Shown in pieces: positions 42,495 to 51,193 of a stretch of DNA of 64,000 nt. Positions within the stretch are counted from its first letter, which is position 1; the number at the start of each line of letters is the position of its first letter. The stretch is from NCBI GenBank assembly GCA_900547765.1, contig URIA01000002.1, forward strand, positions 30,140-94,139, written 5' to 3'. The notes below the pieces were generated by a model. It saw nothing but the letters and a program-made list of their open reading frames with translations. It did not search any database and was not told where the DNA came from. This DNA comes from an uncultured Collinsella sp. Lineage in GTDB: Bacteria > Actinomycetota > Coriobacteriia > Coriobacteriales > Coriobacteriaceae. A program made the position numbers and the translations under genes.

Positions 42495-43838
42495 CTAGTT
42501 GGCCATGACGCCTTCGGTCCAGGCCTCAACGTCCTCGATGCGCAGGACGTTGGCGACCTCGGCTACGCAGTCGACGCCGGCAAGCTCGGCGGTGGCAGCC
42601 TGGACGTCCTTCTCGAGCGCGCGGTGCGTCAGGAAGATGACCGAGCAAGTATCGCTGGCGCCCGACTTGCCGTCCTCGACCTGGTTGATGAGCGAGATCG
42701 AGATGTTGTGCTTGGCAAAGATGTCGACCGTCTCGGACAGGGCACCCACGCGGTCGGCGACCTTCAGGCGCACATAGTACTTAGTCTGGAGCTCGTCCAT
42801 GGGCTTAAAGGCGAGGTTGTGACCATAGGGCTCAATCTCGGGCAGCGGAGCCACGCCGCGGCTGATCTGCTCGGAGAGCGACAGGATATCGCCCACGACG
42901 GCGCTCGCGGTGGGGAAGGAGCCTGCGCCGGCACCGTAGAACATGGTTTCGCCCACGGCGTCACCCACCACGTAGACGGCGTTCATGGCGCCGTTGACCT
43001 TGGCGAGCATATGGTCTGCCGGGATGAGCGTGGGATGCACGCGGACGTCGACGCCGGCGTCGGTGTTGCGTGCGATCCCCAGCAGCTTGATGGTGTAGCC
43101 GAGCTCGCGGGCCTGGGCAATGTCCTCGGCGCCGATGGTACGGATACCCTGCTGGTAGACATCGTCGGTGGTCACGCGGGTGCCAAAGCCGATGGAAGCG
43201 AGGATTGCCGTCTTGCTGGCGGCGTCGAAGCCGTCGACGTCGGCGGACGGGTCGGCCTCGGCATAGCCCTTTGCCTGGGCGTCGGCGAGCACGTCAGCGT
43301 AATCGGCGCCCTCGGCGTCCATGCGCGACAGGATGTAGTTGGTGGTGCCGTTGAGAATGCCAGCGATGGTCAGGATCTTGTTGCCCACCAGGTCGTGCTC
43401 GAGCGTGCTGACAATGGGGATGCCACCGCCGCAGCTGGCCTCGCACTTAATCTGCACGCCGCACGCGCGTGCCTTCTCGGCAAGCGTCTCGACGTGACGG
43501 CCCAGTAGGGCCTTGTTGGCAGAGACGACGTGCTTGCCGTGCTCAAAGGCAGTGGTGAAGATCTCGGTTGCGGGATGCTCACCGCCGATCAGCTCGACGA
43601 CGATGTCGACGGCGGGGTCGCTGACGACATCGTGCCAGTCACTCGTAAAGGCCTCGCGCTCAATGCCTGCCGCCTCGGCCTGCTCCCAAGCAAGCGCGCA
43701 GGCGCGGGTCAGCTTAAGGTCGATGCCGTAGGCTGCCAGGTACTCATCGTGGTGGCTGTTGATCAGACGGGCCACGCCGCCGCCGACGGTTCCCAGACCG
43801 ATCAGACCGACGTTCACGGTGCGCAGGGGTTCGCTCAT
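42495..43838 (-). CDS. hom: Homoserine dehydrogenase
   Basis: 447 residues. The NAD(P)-binding GLIGLGTVGGGV is near the start, with the catalytic/substrate region GVQIKCEASCGGGIPIV and GTTNYILSRM, and an ACT domain in the last ~80 residues (KVADRVGALSETVDIFAKHN). Reduces aspartate-semialdehyde to homoserine for threonine and methionine; the C-terminal ACT domain implies amino-acid feedback. Start ATG at 43838 with AAGGAGC. The gap to the livJ remnant holds only promoter-like sequence. Confidence 0.94.
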   Translation of the reverse strand: MSEPLRTVNVGLIGLGTVGGGVARLINSHHDEYLAAYGIDLKLTRACALAWEQAEAAGIEREAFTSDWHDVVSDPAVDIVVELIGGEHPATEIFTTAFEHGKHVVSANKALLGRHVETLAEKARACGVQIKCEASCGGGIPIVSTLEHDLVGNKILTIAGILNGTTNYILSRMDAEGADYADVLADAQAKGYAEADPSADVDGFDAASKTAILASIGFGTRVTTDDVYQQGIRTIGAEDIAQARELGYTIKLLGIARNTDAGVDVRVHPTLIPADHMLAKVNGAMNAVYVVGDAVGETMFYGAGAGSFPTASAVVGDILSLSEQISRGVAPLPEIEPYGHNLAFKPMDELQTKYYVRLKVADRVGALSETVDIFAKHNISISLINQVEDGKSGASDTCSVIFLTHRALEKDVQAATAELAGVDCVAEVANVLRIEDVEAWTEGVMAN

Positions 43839-44022
43839 AGATAGCTCCTTCGTGCATCTTATGGATGGATTAACCGCTTAAAGGTTGAGTGCATTCTAGC
43901 GTGAACCGAGGGCGCGTGCTCGCCAGGCAACAGGAGTCGCACAAAACGGCACCCCCGAAACGCTGCGGAAACATTGGAAACATGCTCGCTACAAACGGAA
44001 CTCCGTAACAAACTGTCAACGT

Positions 44023-44376
44023 TTGCGCCATAAGGTTTGCTTTACCGATCCCTCCATGGGGGGCAGCGCCGCGAAGTTCTTGGCCGAGAAGTATGCAGAC
44101 GCCAAGATCGCCTTGTTCTACAACTCCGGCGATACGTATGGCTCGGGCGTTGCCGACGCCTTTGCCGAGCAGGCCAAGGCGTCCAAGCTCGACATCGTCG
44201 ATACCGAGACCTTTAAGGGCGACTCTTCCACGAGCTTTACCAACCAGCTCACCAAGGCCATGCGCAAGATCAAGATCGAGGGCCTGACAGGCGAGCTGAC
44301 GTGGAATGACGAGGGCCAGGTCGAAAAGCCCGCCACAGCCTATGTGATTCAGGACGGCAAGTACATCGCCGCCTAA
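44023..44376 (+). pseudogene. Decayed livJ copy (5' and internal deletions)
   Basis: The frame reads FTDPSMGGSAAKFLAEKYADAK..., aligning to LivJ from about residue 160, but jumps at TNQLTKAM directly to KIEGLTGELTWND, skipping the ~130 residues that lie between the matching LTKA and LSKAM sites in the intact livJ downstream. The 5' third is missing; the TTG at 44023 has no ribosome binding site. This is a relic of a second livJ, probably after an AAGGC-microhomology deletion. The C terminus ends GKYIAA like livJ's GKYVQA. The next ~270 bases before livJ contain two short hairpins (44572-44629) and no gene. Confidence 0.82.
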
Positions 44377-44568
44377 GTGCGCATAAAGCGCGACCGGTGA
44401 GGCCGTTTTATTCAGGGCAGGGACGCCTGTAACAGAACGGAAACATTACTTTTACACAATAAAGTGGCATTACTGCATAAAGTAATAGAAATACGCAGAA
44501 TCATGGATAAATGAACAAATCCAAAGAAAAGTTGAAATAATCGCCACTTTCCTTAACTAAAGCGTCTA

Positions 44569-44632
44569 GTATTTTGCGAACGCCGAACACGGCGAAGGAT
44601 GGCCTGTCGGGTAACCGAAACCCGACGAGATT
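44569..44632 (+). promoter_or_regulatory. livJ leader hairpins
   Basis: Directly before the livJ ribosome binding site lie CGCCGAACACGGCG and GTCGGGT-ACCCGAC hairpins. They could affect ribosome binding or mRNA stability; no riboswitch family is recognised. Confidence 0.35.
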
Positions 44633-44647
44633 TGAGAGGAGAGCCGC

Positions 44648-45835
44648 ATGTCGAGCCTCACCGGTAAGTCATTGAACCCTGTTATGAATCGCAGGAGCGT
44701 TATCGCGAGCGCAGCAGGTCTGGGGGCGATGTCTATTCTAGCTGGTTGCTCCTCCAACGGCGGCGACAGCGGTTCCGCTTCGAGCGACGCTTCGTTTAAG
44801 ATCGGTACCATCGGCCCGCTGACCGGCGCCAACGCGTCCTACGGCAAGTCCGTTACCCAGGGTGTCGAGCTTGGCTGCAAGGATTTCTCGACCAAGGAGC
44901 TGCCGCTTGCCAGCAAGGCCGAGGATGACCAGGCCGACGGCGAGAAGGCCGTCAACGCCTTCAACACCCTGCTCGACTGGGGCATGCAGGCCCTCGTCGG
45001 CCCGACCACCACGGGTGCGTCGGTTGCCGTTGCCGCAGAGTGTGGTAACGACCCCAAGACGTTCATGATCACCCCGTCCGCGTCCTCCGAGGACGTCACC
45101 GACGGCAAGGATTGCGTCTTCCAGGTTTGCTTCACCGACCCCAACCAGGGCGTCAACGCTGCCAAGTTCCTGGCGCAGAAGTATGAGGACGAGAAGTTCG
45201 TGCTGTTCTATAACTCCGGCGACGCCTATTCTTCGGGCATCGCAGATTCCTTTAAGGCCCAGGCAGCTGAGTCCAAGCTCGAGATTGTTGACGAGGAGAC
45301 CTTTAAGGACGACTCCGCCACGAGCTTTACCAACCAGCTGACCAAGGCCAAGCAGGCCGGCGCCACCATGATCTTTGCGCCGATCTACTACACGCCGGCG
45401 TCCGTCCTGCTCAAGAACGCCAAGGACATGGGCTACGACGTCAAGATGATGGGCTGCGACGGCATGGACGGCATCCTGGGCGTTGAGGGCTTCGATACCT
45501 CTCTTGCTGAGGGTCTGCTGCTCATGACCCCGTTCTCCGCCGACGACGAGAAGAACGCCGACTTCGTTAACGCTTACAAGGATAAGTACGGCGATACCCC
45601 CGACCAGTTTGCCGCCGACGCCTACGACGGCGTGCACGCGGTGGCTGAGGCTCTCAAGGAGGCCGGTCTTGGTGTCGACGCCGATCCGACCGAGGTCGCC
45701 GAGAAGCTGTCCAAGGCTATGCTCAAGATTACCGTTGACGGTCTGACCGGCAAGCTCACCTGGAACGATAAGGGCCAGGTCCAGAAGGAGCCCACGGCGT
45801 ACGTCATCACCGATGGCAAGTACGTACAGGCCTAA
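44648..45835 (+). CDS. livJ: Branched-chain amino acid ABC transporter substrate-binding lipoprotein
   Basis: 395 residues. A lipobox LAGC near residue 35 follows a signal with an RR pair (NRRSVIASAAG...SILAGC), so export may be by Tat or Sec; the mature part is a type I periplasmic-binding fold (FKIGTIGPLTGANASYGK, GPTTTGASVAVAAECG, DPTEVAEKLSKAMLKI). It delivers leucine, isoleucine or valine to LivHMGF. GAGAGGAGA lies before the ATG. A hairpin after the stop (45869-45898) separates it from livH and may set the excess of binding protein over permease. Confidence 0.93.
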   Translation: MSSLTGKSLNPVMNRRSVIASAAGLGAMSILAGCSSNGGDSGSASSDASFKIGTIGPLTGANASYGKSVTQGVELGCKDFSTKELPLASKAEDDQADGEKAVNAFNTLLDWGMQALVGPTTTGASVAVAAECGNDPKTFMITPSASSEDVTDGKDCVFQVCFTDPNQGVNAAKFLAQKYEDEKFVLFYNSGDAYSSGIADSFKAQAAESKLEIVDEETFKDDSATSFTNQLTKAKQAGATMIFAPIYYTPASVLLKNAKDMGYDVKMMGCDGMDGILGVEGFDTSLAEGLLLMTPFSADDEKNADFVNAYKDKYGDTPDQFAADAYDGVHAVAEALKEAGLGVDADPTEVAEKLSKAMLKITVDGLTGKLTWNDKGQVQKEPTAYVITDGKYVQA

Positions 45836-45868
45836 TTGGCCGCCTTACATAGAGCGGTTTTGATCCCA

Positions 45869-45898
45869 AGCAGGGGAGGTTTTGGCCTTCCCTGCTTG
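45869..45898 (+). terminator. Hairpin after livJ
   Basis: AAGCAGGGGAG and CTTCCCTGCTT pair around a short T-rich loop; there is no T tract, so it is more likely an mRNA stabiliser or attenuator than a full terminator. Confidence 0.5.
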
Positions 45899-45906
45899 CT
45901 TGGTAT

Positions 45907-45927
45907 CTAGGGACAGTGTAACGTCCC
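45907..45927. repeat. Short GGGAC palindrome between livJ and livH
   Basis: AGGGAC-8 bases-GTCCCT inverted repeat. Shares the GGGACAG core with the palindromes at 4801 and 18914. Confidence 0.45.
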
Positions 45928-45974
45928 TGTTTCATACATTAACTGGAAACCTATTCGAAAGGGGGATGTGGAAC

Positions 45975-46856
45975 ATGACGGTCTTTATCCAATACCTGGT
46001 CAACGGCCTGTCCATGGGCAGCGTCTACGCCATCATCGCGTTGGGCTACACCATGGTCTACGGTATCGCCAAGATGCTCAACTTCGCTCACGGCGACGTC
46101 ATCATGGTCGGCGCCTATGTTTCGTTCTGCGCCACGTCGTATCTCGGCCTCCCGGGCTGGGCATCTGTAATTCTCTCTTGTGTGGTCTGCACCGTTCTCG
46201 GTGTTCTCATCGAGGGTCTGGCATACAAGCCGCTGCGCCAAGCAGGCCCACTGGCCGTTCTGATCACGGCTATCGGCGTGTCTTACTTCCTGCAGAACGC
46301 CGCGCAGCTTCTATGGGGCGCCACGCCCAAGAACTTCACTTCGCTCGTCACCTTCCAGGTGCCGGAGTTCTTGGCCAAGTTCAACGTAAGCGCCGTCTCG
46401 CTCGTCACCATCGTCGCCTGCCTGGTTATCATGGCCGGCCTGATGTTCTTTACAGGTAAGACCAAGATGGGCAAAGCCATGCGCGCCGTGTCCGAGGACA
46501 AGGCCGCCGCTCAGCTCATGGGCATCAACGTCAACCGCACCATCTCGATGACGTTCGCCATCGGCTCTGCCCTTGCCGCCATCGCCGGTGTGCTCCTGTG
46601 CTCCTACTCGCCGGTGCTGCAGCCCACGACGGGTGCCATGCCTGGCATCAAAGCCTTCGACGCCGCCGTCTTCGGTGGCATCGGCTCCATCCCCGGCGCC
46701 TTTGTCGGTGGCATTCTCATCGGCATCATCGAGGCGATGGCACAGGCTTACATTTCCACGAGCCTTGCCAACTCCATCGTCTTTGGTGTTTTGATCATCG
46801 TCCTGCTCGTCAAGCCTGCCGGCCTCTTGGGCAAGTACGTCCCCGAGAAGGTGTAG
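45975..46856 (+). CDS. livH: Branched-chain amino acid ABC transporter permease LivH
   Basis: 293 residues from the ATG at 45975 (AAAGGGGG ~10 bases upstream); an earlier ATG at 45966 is too close to the site and the frame beyond is unsupported. About eight membrane segments with QYLVNGLSMGSVYAIIALGYTMVYG and the EAA-like GAFVGGILIGIIEAM loop. Forms the channel with LivM. The stop is followed directly by livM. Confidence 0.93.
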   Translation: MTVFIQYLVNGLSMGSVYAIIALGYTMVYGIAKMLNFAHGDVIMVGAYVSFCATSYLGLPGWASVILSCVVCTVLGVLIEGLAYKPLRQAGPLAVLITAIGVSYFLQNAAQLLWGATPKNFTSLVTFQVPEFLAKFNVSAVSLVTIVACLVIMAGLMFFTGKTKMGKAMRAVSEDKAAAQLMGINVNRTISMTFAIGSALAAIAGVLLCSYSPVLQPTTGAMPGIKAFDAAVFGGIGSIPGAFVGGILIGIIEAMAQAYISTSLANSIVFGVLIIVLLVKPAGLLGKYVPEKV

Positions 46857-46865
46857 GTGAGCGTT

Positions 46866-47945
46866 ATGAAGTTTCTTAAAGATAAGCAGACGCGTCACGA
46901 CTTTGTTACGTACGCCATGTGCATCGTGGCCTTCGCCATCGTGTTCTTTATGCAGTCGAACCACATGATTCCGCGCATGATCGCCGGTCAGTTGGTTCCT
47001 ATTACGGCCTACATCGTCATGGCCATTTCCCTCAACCTTGTCGTCGGCATCGCGGGCGACCTGTCGCTGGGCCATGCGGGCTTTATGAGTGTCGGTGCCT
47101 ACACGGGCATCGTCACCGCGGTCGCCCTCGAGAGCGCCGTTCCCTCCGATCCTGTGCGCCTTATCATCAGCATCGTGGTCGGCGCCATCGCTGCCGCCAT
47201 CCTGGGCTTCTTGATCGGTATCCCGGTCCTGCGCCTGAGCGGCGACTATCTGGCCATCGTGACCCTGGCTTTTGGCGAGATCATCAAAGAGATCGTCACC
47301 TGCCTTATTGTGGGCGTCGACTCCCGCGGCCTGCACGTGATCTTTAACATCACGGGCAACTCTACGATCGACGACCTGCATCTGCTCGAGGACGGCACCG
47401 CCATCATCAAGGGCGCGCAGGGCGCATCGGGCGTGTCGACGTACTCGACCTTCCTCGCCGGTGCCATCCTGGTCATGGTCGCACTCGTGATCGTGCTCAA
47501 CCTGGTTCGCAGCCGTACCGGCCGTGCCATTATGGCCGTGCGCGATAACAAGATTGCAGCCGAGTCCGTAGGCATCTCCGTCACCGAGTACCGCATGATT
47601 GCCTTCGTGGTTTCCGCTGCCCTCGCCGGTGCTGCCGGAGCTCTCTTCGGCGGTAACTTCTCGCAGCTCTCCGCCACCAAGTTCGACTTCAACACGTCCA
47701 TCCTCATCCTGGTGTTCGTGGTCCTGGGCGGTCTGGGCAATATGCGCGGCTCCGTCATCGCGGCGGCGTTGCTCACGGTGCTCCCCGAGCTGCTCCGTCA
47801 GTTCTCGGACTACCGCATGCTCATCTACGCCATCGTGCTGATCCTGGTCATGATCTTTACCAACAACCCACAGCTCAAGGCGTTCTTCGGTCGCGTCAAG
47901 GACCGCTTTGCTTCCAAGAAGGAGGTGGCAGCCGATGCCCAGTAA
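46866..47945 (+). CDS. livM: Branched-chain amino acid ABC transporter permease LivM
   Basis: 359 residues from ATG 46866 (AGGTGAG 5 bases upstream); a GTG at 46857, right after the livH stop, would add three residues. Eight to ten membrane segments with SLNLVVGIAGDLSLGHAGFMSVGAYTG and the GDYLAIVTLAFGEIIKEI loop. Partner of LivH; its 3' end overlaps livG by 11 bases. Confidence 0.92.
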   Translation: MKFLKDKQTRHDFVTYAMCIVAFAIVFFMQSNHMIPRMIAGQLVPITAYIVMAISLNLVVGIAGDLSLGHAGFMSVGAYTGIVTAVALESAVPSDPVRLIISIVVGAIAAAILGFLIGIPVLRLSGDYLAIVTLAFGEIIKEIVTCLIVGVDSRGLHVIFNITGNSTIDDLHLLEDGTAIIKGAQGASGVSTYSTFLAGAILVMVALVIVLNLVRSRTGRAIMAVRDNKIAAESVGISVTEYRMIAFVVSAALAGAAGALFGGNFSQLSATKFDFNTSILILVFVVLGGLGNMRGSVIAAALLTVLPELLRQFSDYRMLIYAIVLILVMIFTNNPQLKAFFGRVKDRFASKKEVAADAQ

Positions 47946-48795
47946 GTTTGAGTTCAACAAGGGCAAGATGGTCCCGTATCCTTCTGGTGCCATCGTTCCC
48001 GACCGCGACCTGGGCGAGCGCCCGGCACTCGAGTGCATCCACCTGGGCATTGAGTTCGGTGGCCTTAAGGCAGTCGACGACTTTAGCCTAACTATCGGCA
48101 AGACCGAGATCGCCGGTCTCATCGGCCCCAACGGTGCCGGTAAGACCACGGTCTTCAACCTGCTCACCAAGGTGTATCAGCCCACGCACGGCACCATCCT
48201 GCTCGACGGCGAGGACACCTCTGGCAAGTCGGTCTATCAGGTCAACCGTATGGGCATCGCCCGTACCTTCCAGAACATTCGCCTGTTCAACACCATGACG
48301 GTGGAGGATAACGTTAAGGTCGGCCTGCACAACCAGGAGCGCTACTCCGGCTTTGAGGGCGTGCTGCGCCTGCCGACGTATTGGAAGCACGAGAAGGCCG
48401 CGCACGAGCGCGCCATGGAGCTGCTGTCCATCTTTGATATGAAGCATCTGGCAAACGAGCAGGCCGGATCGCTGCCTTACGGCGCTCAGCGTCGTCTGGA
48501 GATCGTCCGCGCGCTTGCCACCAACCCCAAGCTACTGCTGCTCGACGAGCCTGCCGCCGGCATGAACCCGTCCGAGACCGCGGAGCTCATGGAGAACATC
48601 GTTAAGATTCGCGACACCTTTGGTATCGCCATTATGCTTATCGAGCACGACATGTCGCTCGTTATGAACATCTGCGAGGGCATCTGCGTGCTCAACTTTG
48701 GTAAGGTCATCGCCAAGGGCACGGCCGAAGAAATCCAGAACAACGACGCCGTTATCGAAGCATATCTGGGCAAGCAGGATAAGGGGGAGAACTAA
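47935..48795 (+). CDS. livG: Branched-chain amino acid ABC transporter ATPase LivG
   Basis: 286 residues from ATG 47935 with AAGGAGG. Walker A LIGPNGAGKTT, signature GSLPYGAQRRLEI in the LSGGQ position, Walker B LLLLDEPAAGMNPSE. A ~35-residue N-terminal extension precedes the usual LivG start. The C terminus has the branched-chain-type ATPase tail IAKGTAEEIQNNDAVIEAYLG. Energises import with LivF. Confidence 0.93.
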   Translation: MPSKFEFNKGKMVPYPSGAIVPDRDLGERPALECIHLGIEFGGLKAVDDFSLTIGKTEIAGLIGPNGAGKTTVFNLLTKVYQPTHGTILLDGEDTSGKSVYQVNRMGIARTFQNIRLFNTMTVEDNVKVGLHNQERYSGFEGVLRLPTYWKHEKAAHERAMELLSIFDMKHLANEQAGSLPYGAQRRLEIVRALATNPKLLLLDEPAAGMNPSETAELMENIVKIRDTFGIAIMLIEHDMSLVMNICEGICVLNFGKVIAKGTAEEIQNNDAVIEAYLGKQDKGEN

Positions 48796-49509
48796 ATGGC
48801 AGAGCCGATGCTTTCCGTCTACAACATCAACGTCTGGTACGGCGCCATCCACGCCATCAAGGACATCTCCTTTAACGTCAACGAGGGTGAGATCGTGGCC
48901 TTGATCGGTGCCAACGGCGCCGGTAAGTCCACGACGCTTAAAACCGTCTCGGGCCTGCTGCGCTCCAAGACCGGCTCCATCAAGTTTATGGGCGAGGACA
49001 TTACCCATACGCCTGCCGACAAGCTGGTGGGCAAGGGCTTGGCTCAGGTCCCTGAGGGCCGTCGCGCCTTTTTGCAGATGACGGTCGAGGAGAACCTGGA
49101 GATGGGTGCCTATACACAGCCCAAGTCCACGGTGGCTCCGGGCCTGGAGCGCGTCTACGAGCAGTTCCCGCGCCTGAAGGAACGTCGTCGCCAGGTCGCC
49201 GGCACCCTTTCAGGCGGCGAGCAGCAGATGCTCGTTATGGGGCGCGCCCTTATGAGTAACCCCAAACTGCTTATGCTCGACGAACCTTCCATGGGTCTGG
49301 CACCGATTCTGATCGAACAGATCTTCCAGATTGTTGAGGACCTGCACAAGGCCGGCACCACGGTGCTTCTGGTCGAGCAAAACGCGCAGATGGCGCTTTC
49401 CATCGCCACACGCGGTTACGTGCTCGAGACCGGCAAGATCACCATGACCGGCACCGGCCAAGAGCTGCTGCACGACGACAACGTCCGCAAAGCCTACCTC
49501 GGAGGCTAA
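48796..49509 (+). CDS. livF: Branched-chain amino acid ABC transporter ATPase LivF
   Basis: 237 residues starting directly after livG's stop, AAGGGGGAGAAC upstream. Walker A LIGANGAGKST, signature LSGGEQQML, Walker B LLMLDEPSMGLAP, C-terminal TGTGQELLHDDNVRKAYLG. Last gene of the operon, ended by a strong terminator. Confidence 0.95.
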   Translation: MAEPMLSVYNINVWYGAIHAIKDISFNVNEGEIVALIGANGAGKSTTLKTVSGLLRSKTGSIKFMGEDITHTPADKLVGKGLAQVPEGRRAFLQMTVEENLEMGAYTQPKSTVAPGLERVYEQFPRLKERRRQVAGTLSGGEQQMLVMGRALMSNPKLLMLDEPSMGLAPILIEQIFQIVEDLHKAGTTVLLVEQNAQMALSIATRGYVLETGKITMTGTGQELLHDDNVRKAYLGG

Positions 49510-49523
49510 CCCACCTAACAAAA

Positions 49524-49557
49524 GGGGCGCTGACTATCTCAGTCAGCGCCCCTTTTT
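49524..49557 (+). terminator. Terminator of the liv operon
   Basis: Perfect 12-base arms GGGGCGCTGACT / AGTCAGCGCCCC, 5-base loop, then TTTTT. Confidence 0.9.
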
Positions 49558-49560
49558 AAG

Positions 49561-49623
49561 TTGCGGTGAAATAGGGACTGAATACGGGCTCCAGAGGCCA
49601 AAAGAGTCCCTATTCCACCGCAA
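49561..49623. repeat. 19-bp inverted repeat after the liv terminator
   Basis: TTGCGGTGAAATAGGGACT and AGTCCCTATTCCACCGCAA pair with one mismatch around a 25-base loop. Placed just after the liv terminator and before cutC; contains GGGAC as do other palindromes here. There is no T tract on either side. Confidence 0.6.
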
Positions 49624-49684
49624 CTTCATGGGGATGTGTGACAATGCCCGTCGGAAAACATCTGCTGTCTTTGGGGGCCTATCT

Positions 49685-50362
49685 ATGCTGTACGAATTTT
49701 GTGCCGAGAACTTTGAGCGAGTGCCGGCGGCCATCGAGGCCGGTGCGGGGCGCATTGAGCTGTGCGACAACCTCGCCGTCGGTGGCACCACGCCTTCTGC
49801 CGGCGTTATTAACGCTACAGTCAGCTATGCTCACGAGCATGACGTGCGAGTGATGTGCATGATTCGTCCGCGTGGTGGCGACTTTCATTACAACCAGGAC
49901 GAGCTACGCATGATGGAGATGGACCTGGGCCTTGCTGTGAGCGCCGGCGTTGACGGCCTGGTCTTTGGCTGCTGCAAGCCCTGTGCCAGCGGCTGGGCGC
50001 TCGACGAGCTCACCCTCGGCGCCCTCGTTATGGCTACGGGCTGCGCGACCGAGGAGTGCAAGCGCGAGTCCCTTGACATCACCTTCCACATGGCATTTGA
50101 CCAGCTCTCGCCTGAGGCTCAGCTCGACGCCATTGATACGCTCGCTGACTGCGGCGTTACGCGCATCCTCACGCATGGCGGTGCGGCCGGTACGTCGATC
50201 GAGGACAACTTCGAAAAGCTGGCTCGTTTAATCGAGTATGCGGGCGATCGTTTGACCATCCTTCCCGGCGGCGGCATCACTACGGCAAATCGCGATGCGG
50301 TCGCGGCGGCGCTAGGCGTCTCCGAGCTCCATGGCACCAAGATCGTGCCGCTGGAGGTATAA
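49685..50362 (+). CDS. cutC: Copper homeostasis protein CutC family
   Basis: 225 residues from ATG 49685 (GGGGG upstream); an earlier start at 49628 lacks support and overlaps the inverted repeat. Barrel protein with YEFCAENFERVPAAIEAGAGRIELCDNL at the start and GVTRILTHGGA, LPGGGITTANR near the end, the CutC signature. Linked to copper tolerance by family name, though the real activity is debated. Followed after 3 bases by the DUF4931 gene. Confidence 0.9.
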   Translation: MLYEFCAENFERVPAAIEAGAGRIELCDNLAVGGTTPSAGVINATVSYAHEHDVRVMCMIRPRGGDFHYNQDELRMMEMDLGLAVSAGVDGLVFGCCKPCASGWALDELTLGALVMATGCATEECKRESLDITFHMAFDQLSPEAQLDAIDTLADCGVTRILTHGGAAGTSIEDNFEKLARLIEYAGDRLTILPGGGITTANRDAVAAALGVSELHGTKIVPLEV

Positions 50363-50365
50363 CCC

Positions 50366-51163
50366 GTGGCGCTGGTATTTGACGTTCAACAGGCGAGCGG
50401 CAAGCCCGACGATAATCGTCGCCCTGGCACCGCGTGCCCTTTTTGCGACACGGAGGGGCTCGCCAACATCATCCAGCGCGATGGTGACTGCATCTGGCTC
50501 GAGAATAAGTTCAAGACCTTGCGGGCCACCCGTCAGACCGTATTGATCGAGTCGGCCAATCACGACGCCGACCTGGTGACCTATGAACCGGATGAGCTGC
50601 ATCATGTGATGAGGTTTGCCCTGGGCTGTTGGCAGCAGATGATCGATTCTCAACAGTACCGCAGTGTGCTCATGTACAAGAACAAAGGCCCGCTTTCGGG
50701 CGGCAGCCTCGTCCATCCGCATATGCAGATTGTGGGTCTGGAGCGGGAGGACGGTTATGCAGCACTAGCCCCCGCCAACTTCGAAGGCATCGATGTTTGG
50801 CGACACGGGAGGGTCGCGGTCAACATCTCAACCGAGCCGATCATGGGATTCTTTGAGGTCAACGTCTCGGCTCCACAGGGAATCGCCGCCAGCGACGACG
50901 CCCGCGACCAAGCCGAAGCGGACCTGTTTGCCGATGCGATTCAGGTGGCCCTGCGCTATATCCTGAACGAGCACCACGGTGGTCGCGCGGAGTCATACAA
51001 CTTGTTCTTCTATCACCTGGGCGGTCGGACCATTGCCAAGGCGCTGCCACGTTGGGTGGTATCGCCCTACTTTGTGGGCTATCGTCTGGCCCAGGTCAAT
51101 GCTGAGACCACACTCGATACCGATGCTGAGCGCCTACGCGCGCATCTGGAAACGCTCGCGTAG
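50366..51163 (+). CDS. DUF4931 GalT/HIT-like protein
   Basis: 265 residues from GTG 50366 with GGAGGTA upstream. A CPFC zinc knuckle near the start and the HPHMQ motif in GGSLVHPHMQIVGL (HxHxQ type) place it in the galactose-1-phosphate uridylyltransferase / HIT superfamily; annotated DUF4931 elsewhere. Substrate unknown. Co-transcribed with cutC by position; what ties the two is not evident. Confidence 0.8.
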   Translation: MALVFDVQQASGKPDDNRRPGTACPFCDTEGLANIIQRDGDCIWLENKFKTLRATRQTVLIESANHDADLVTYEPDELHHVMRFALGCWQQMIDSQQYRSVLMYKNKGPLSGGSLVHPHMQIVGLEREDGYAALAPANFEGIDVWRHGRVAVNISTEPIMGFFEVNVSAPQGIAASDDARDQAEADLFADAIQVALRYILNEHHGGRAESYNLFFYHLGGRTIAKALPRWVVSPYFVGYRLAQVNAETTLDTDAERLRAHLETLA

Positions 51164-51193
51164 CAAGGCGAGCGCCTGCGAAAAGTGTGCTGC

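Noticed and set aside
46311..48170. 619-codon minus-strand frame antisense to livH, livM and livG
   Set aside because: Spans three real genes on the other strand; rich in His/Asp/Gly/Glu and no domain; shadow frame.
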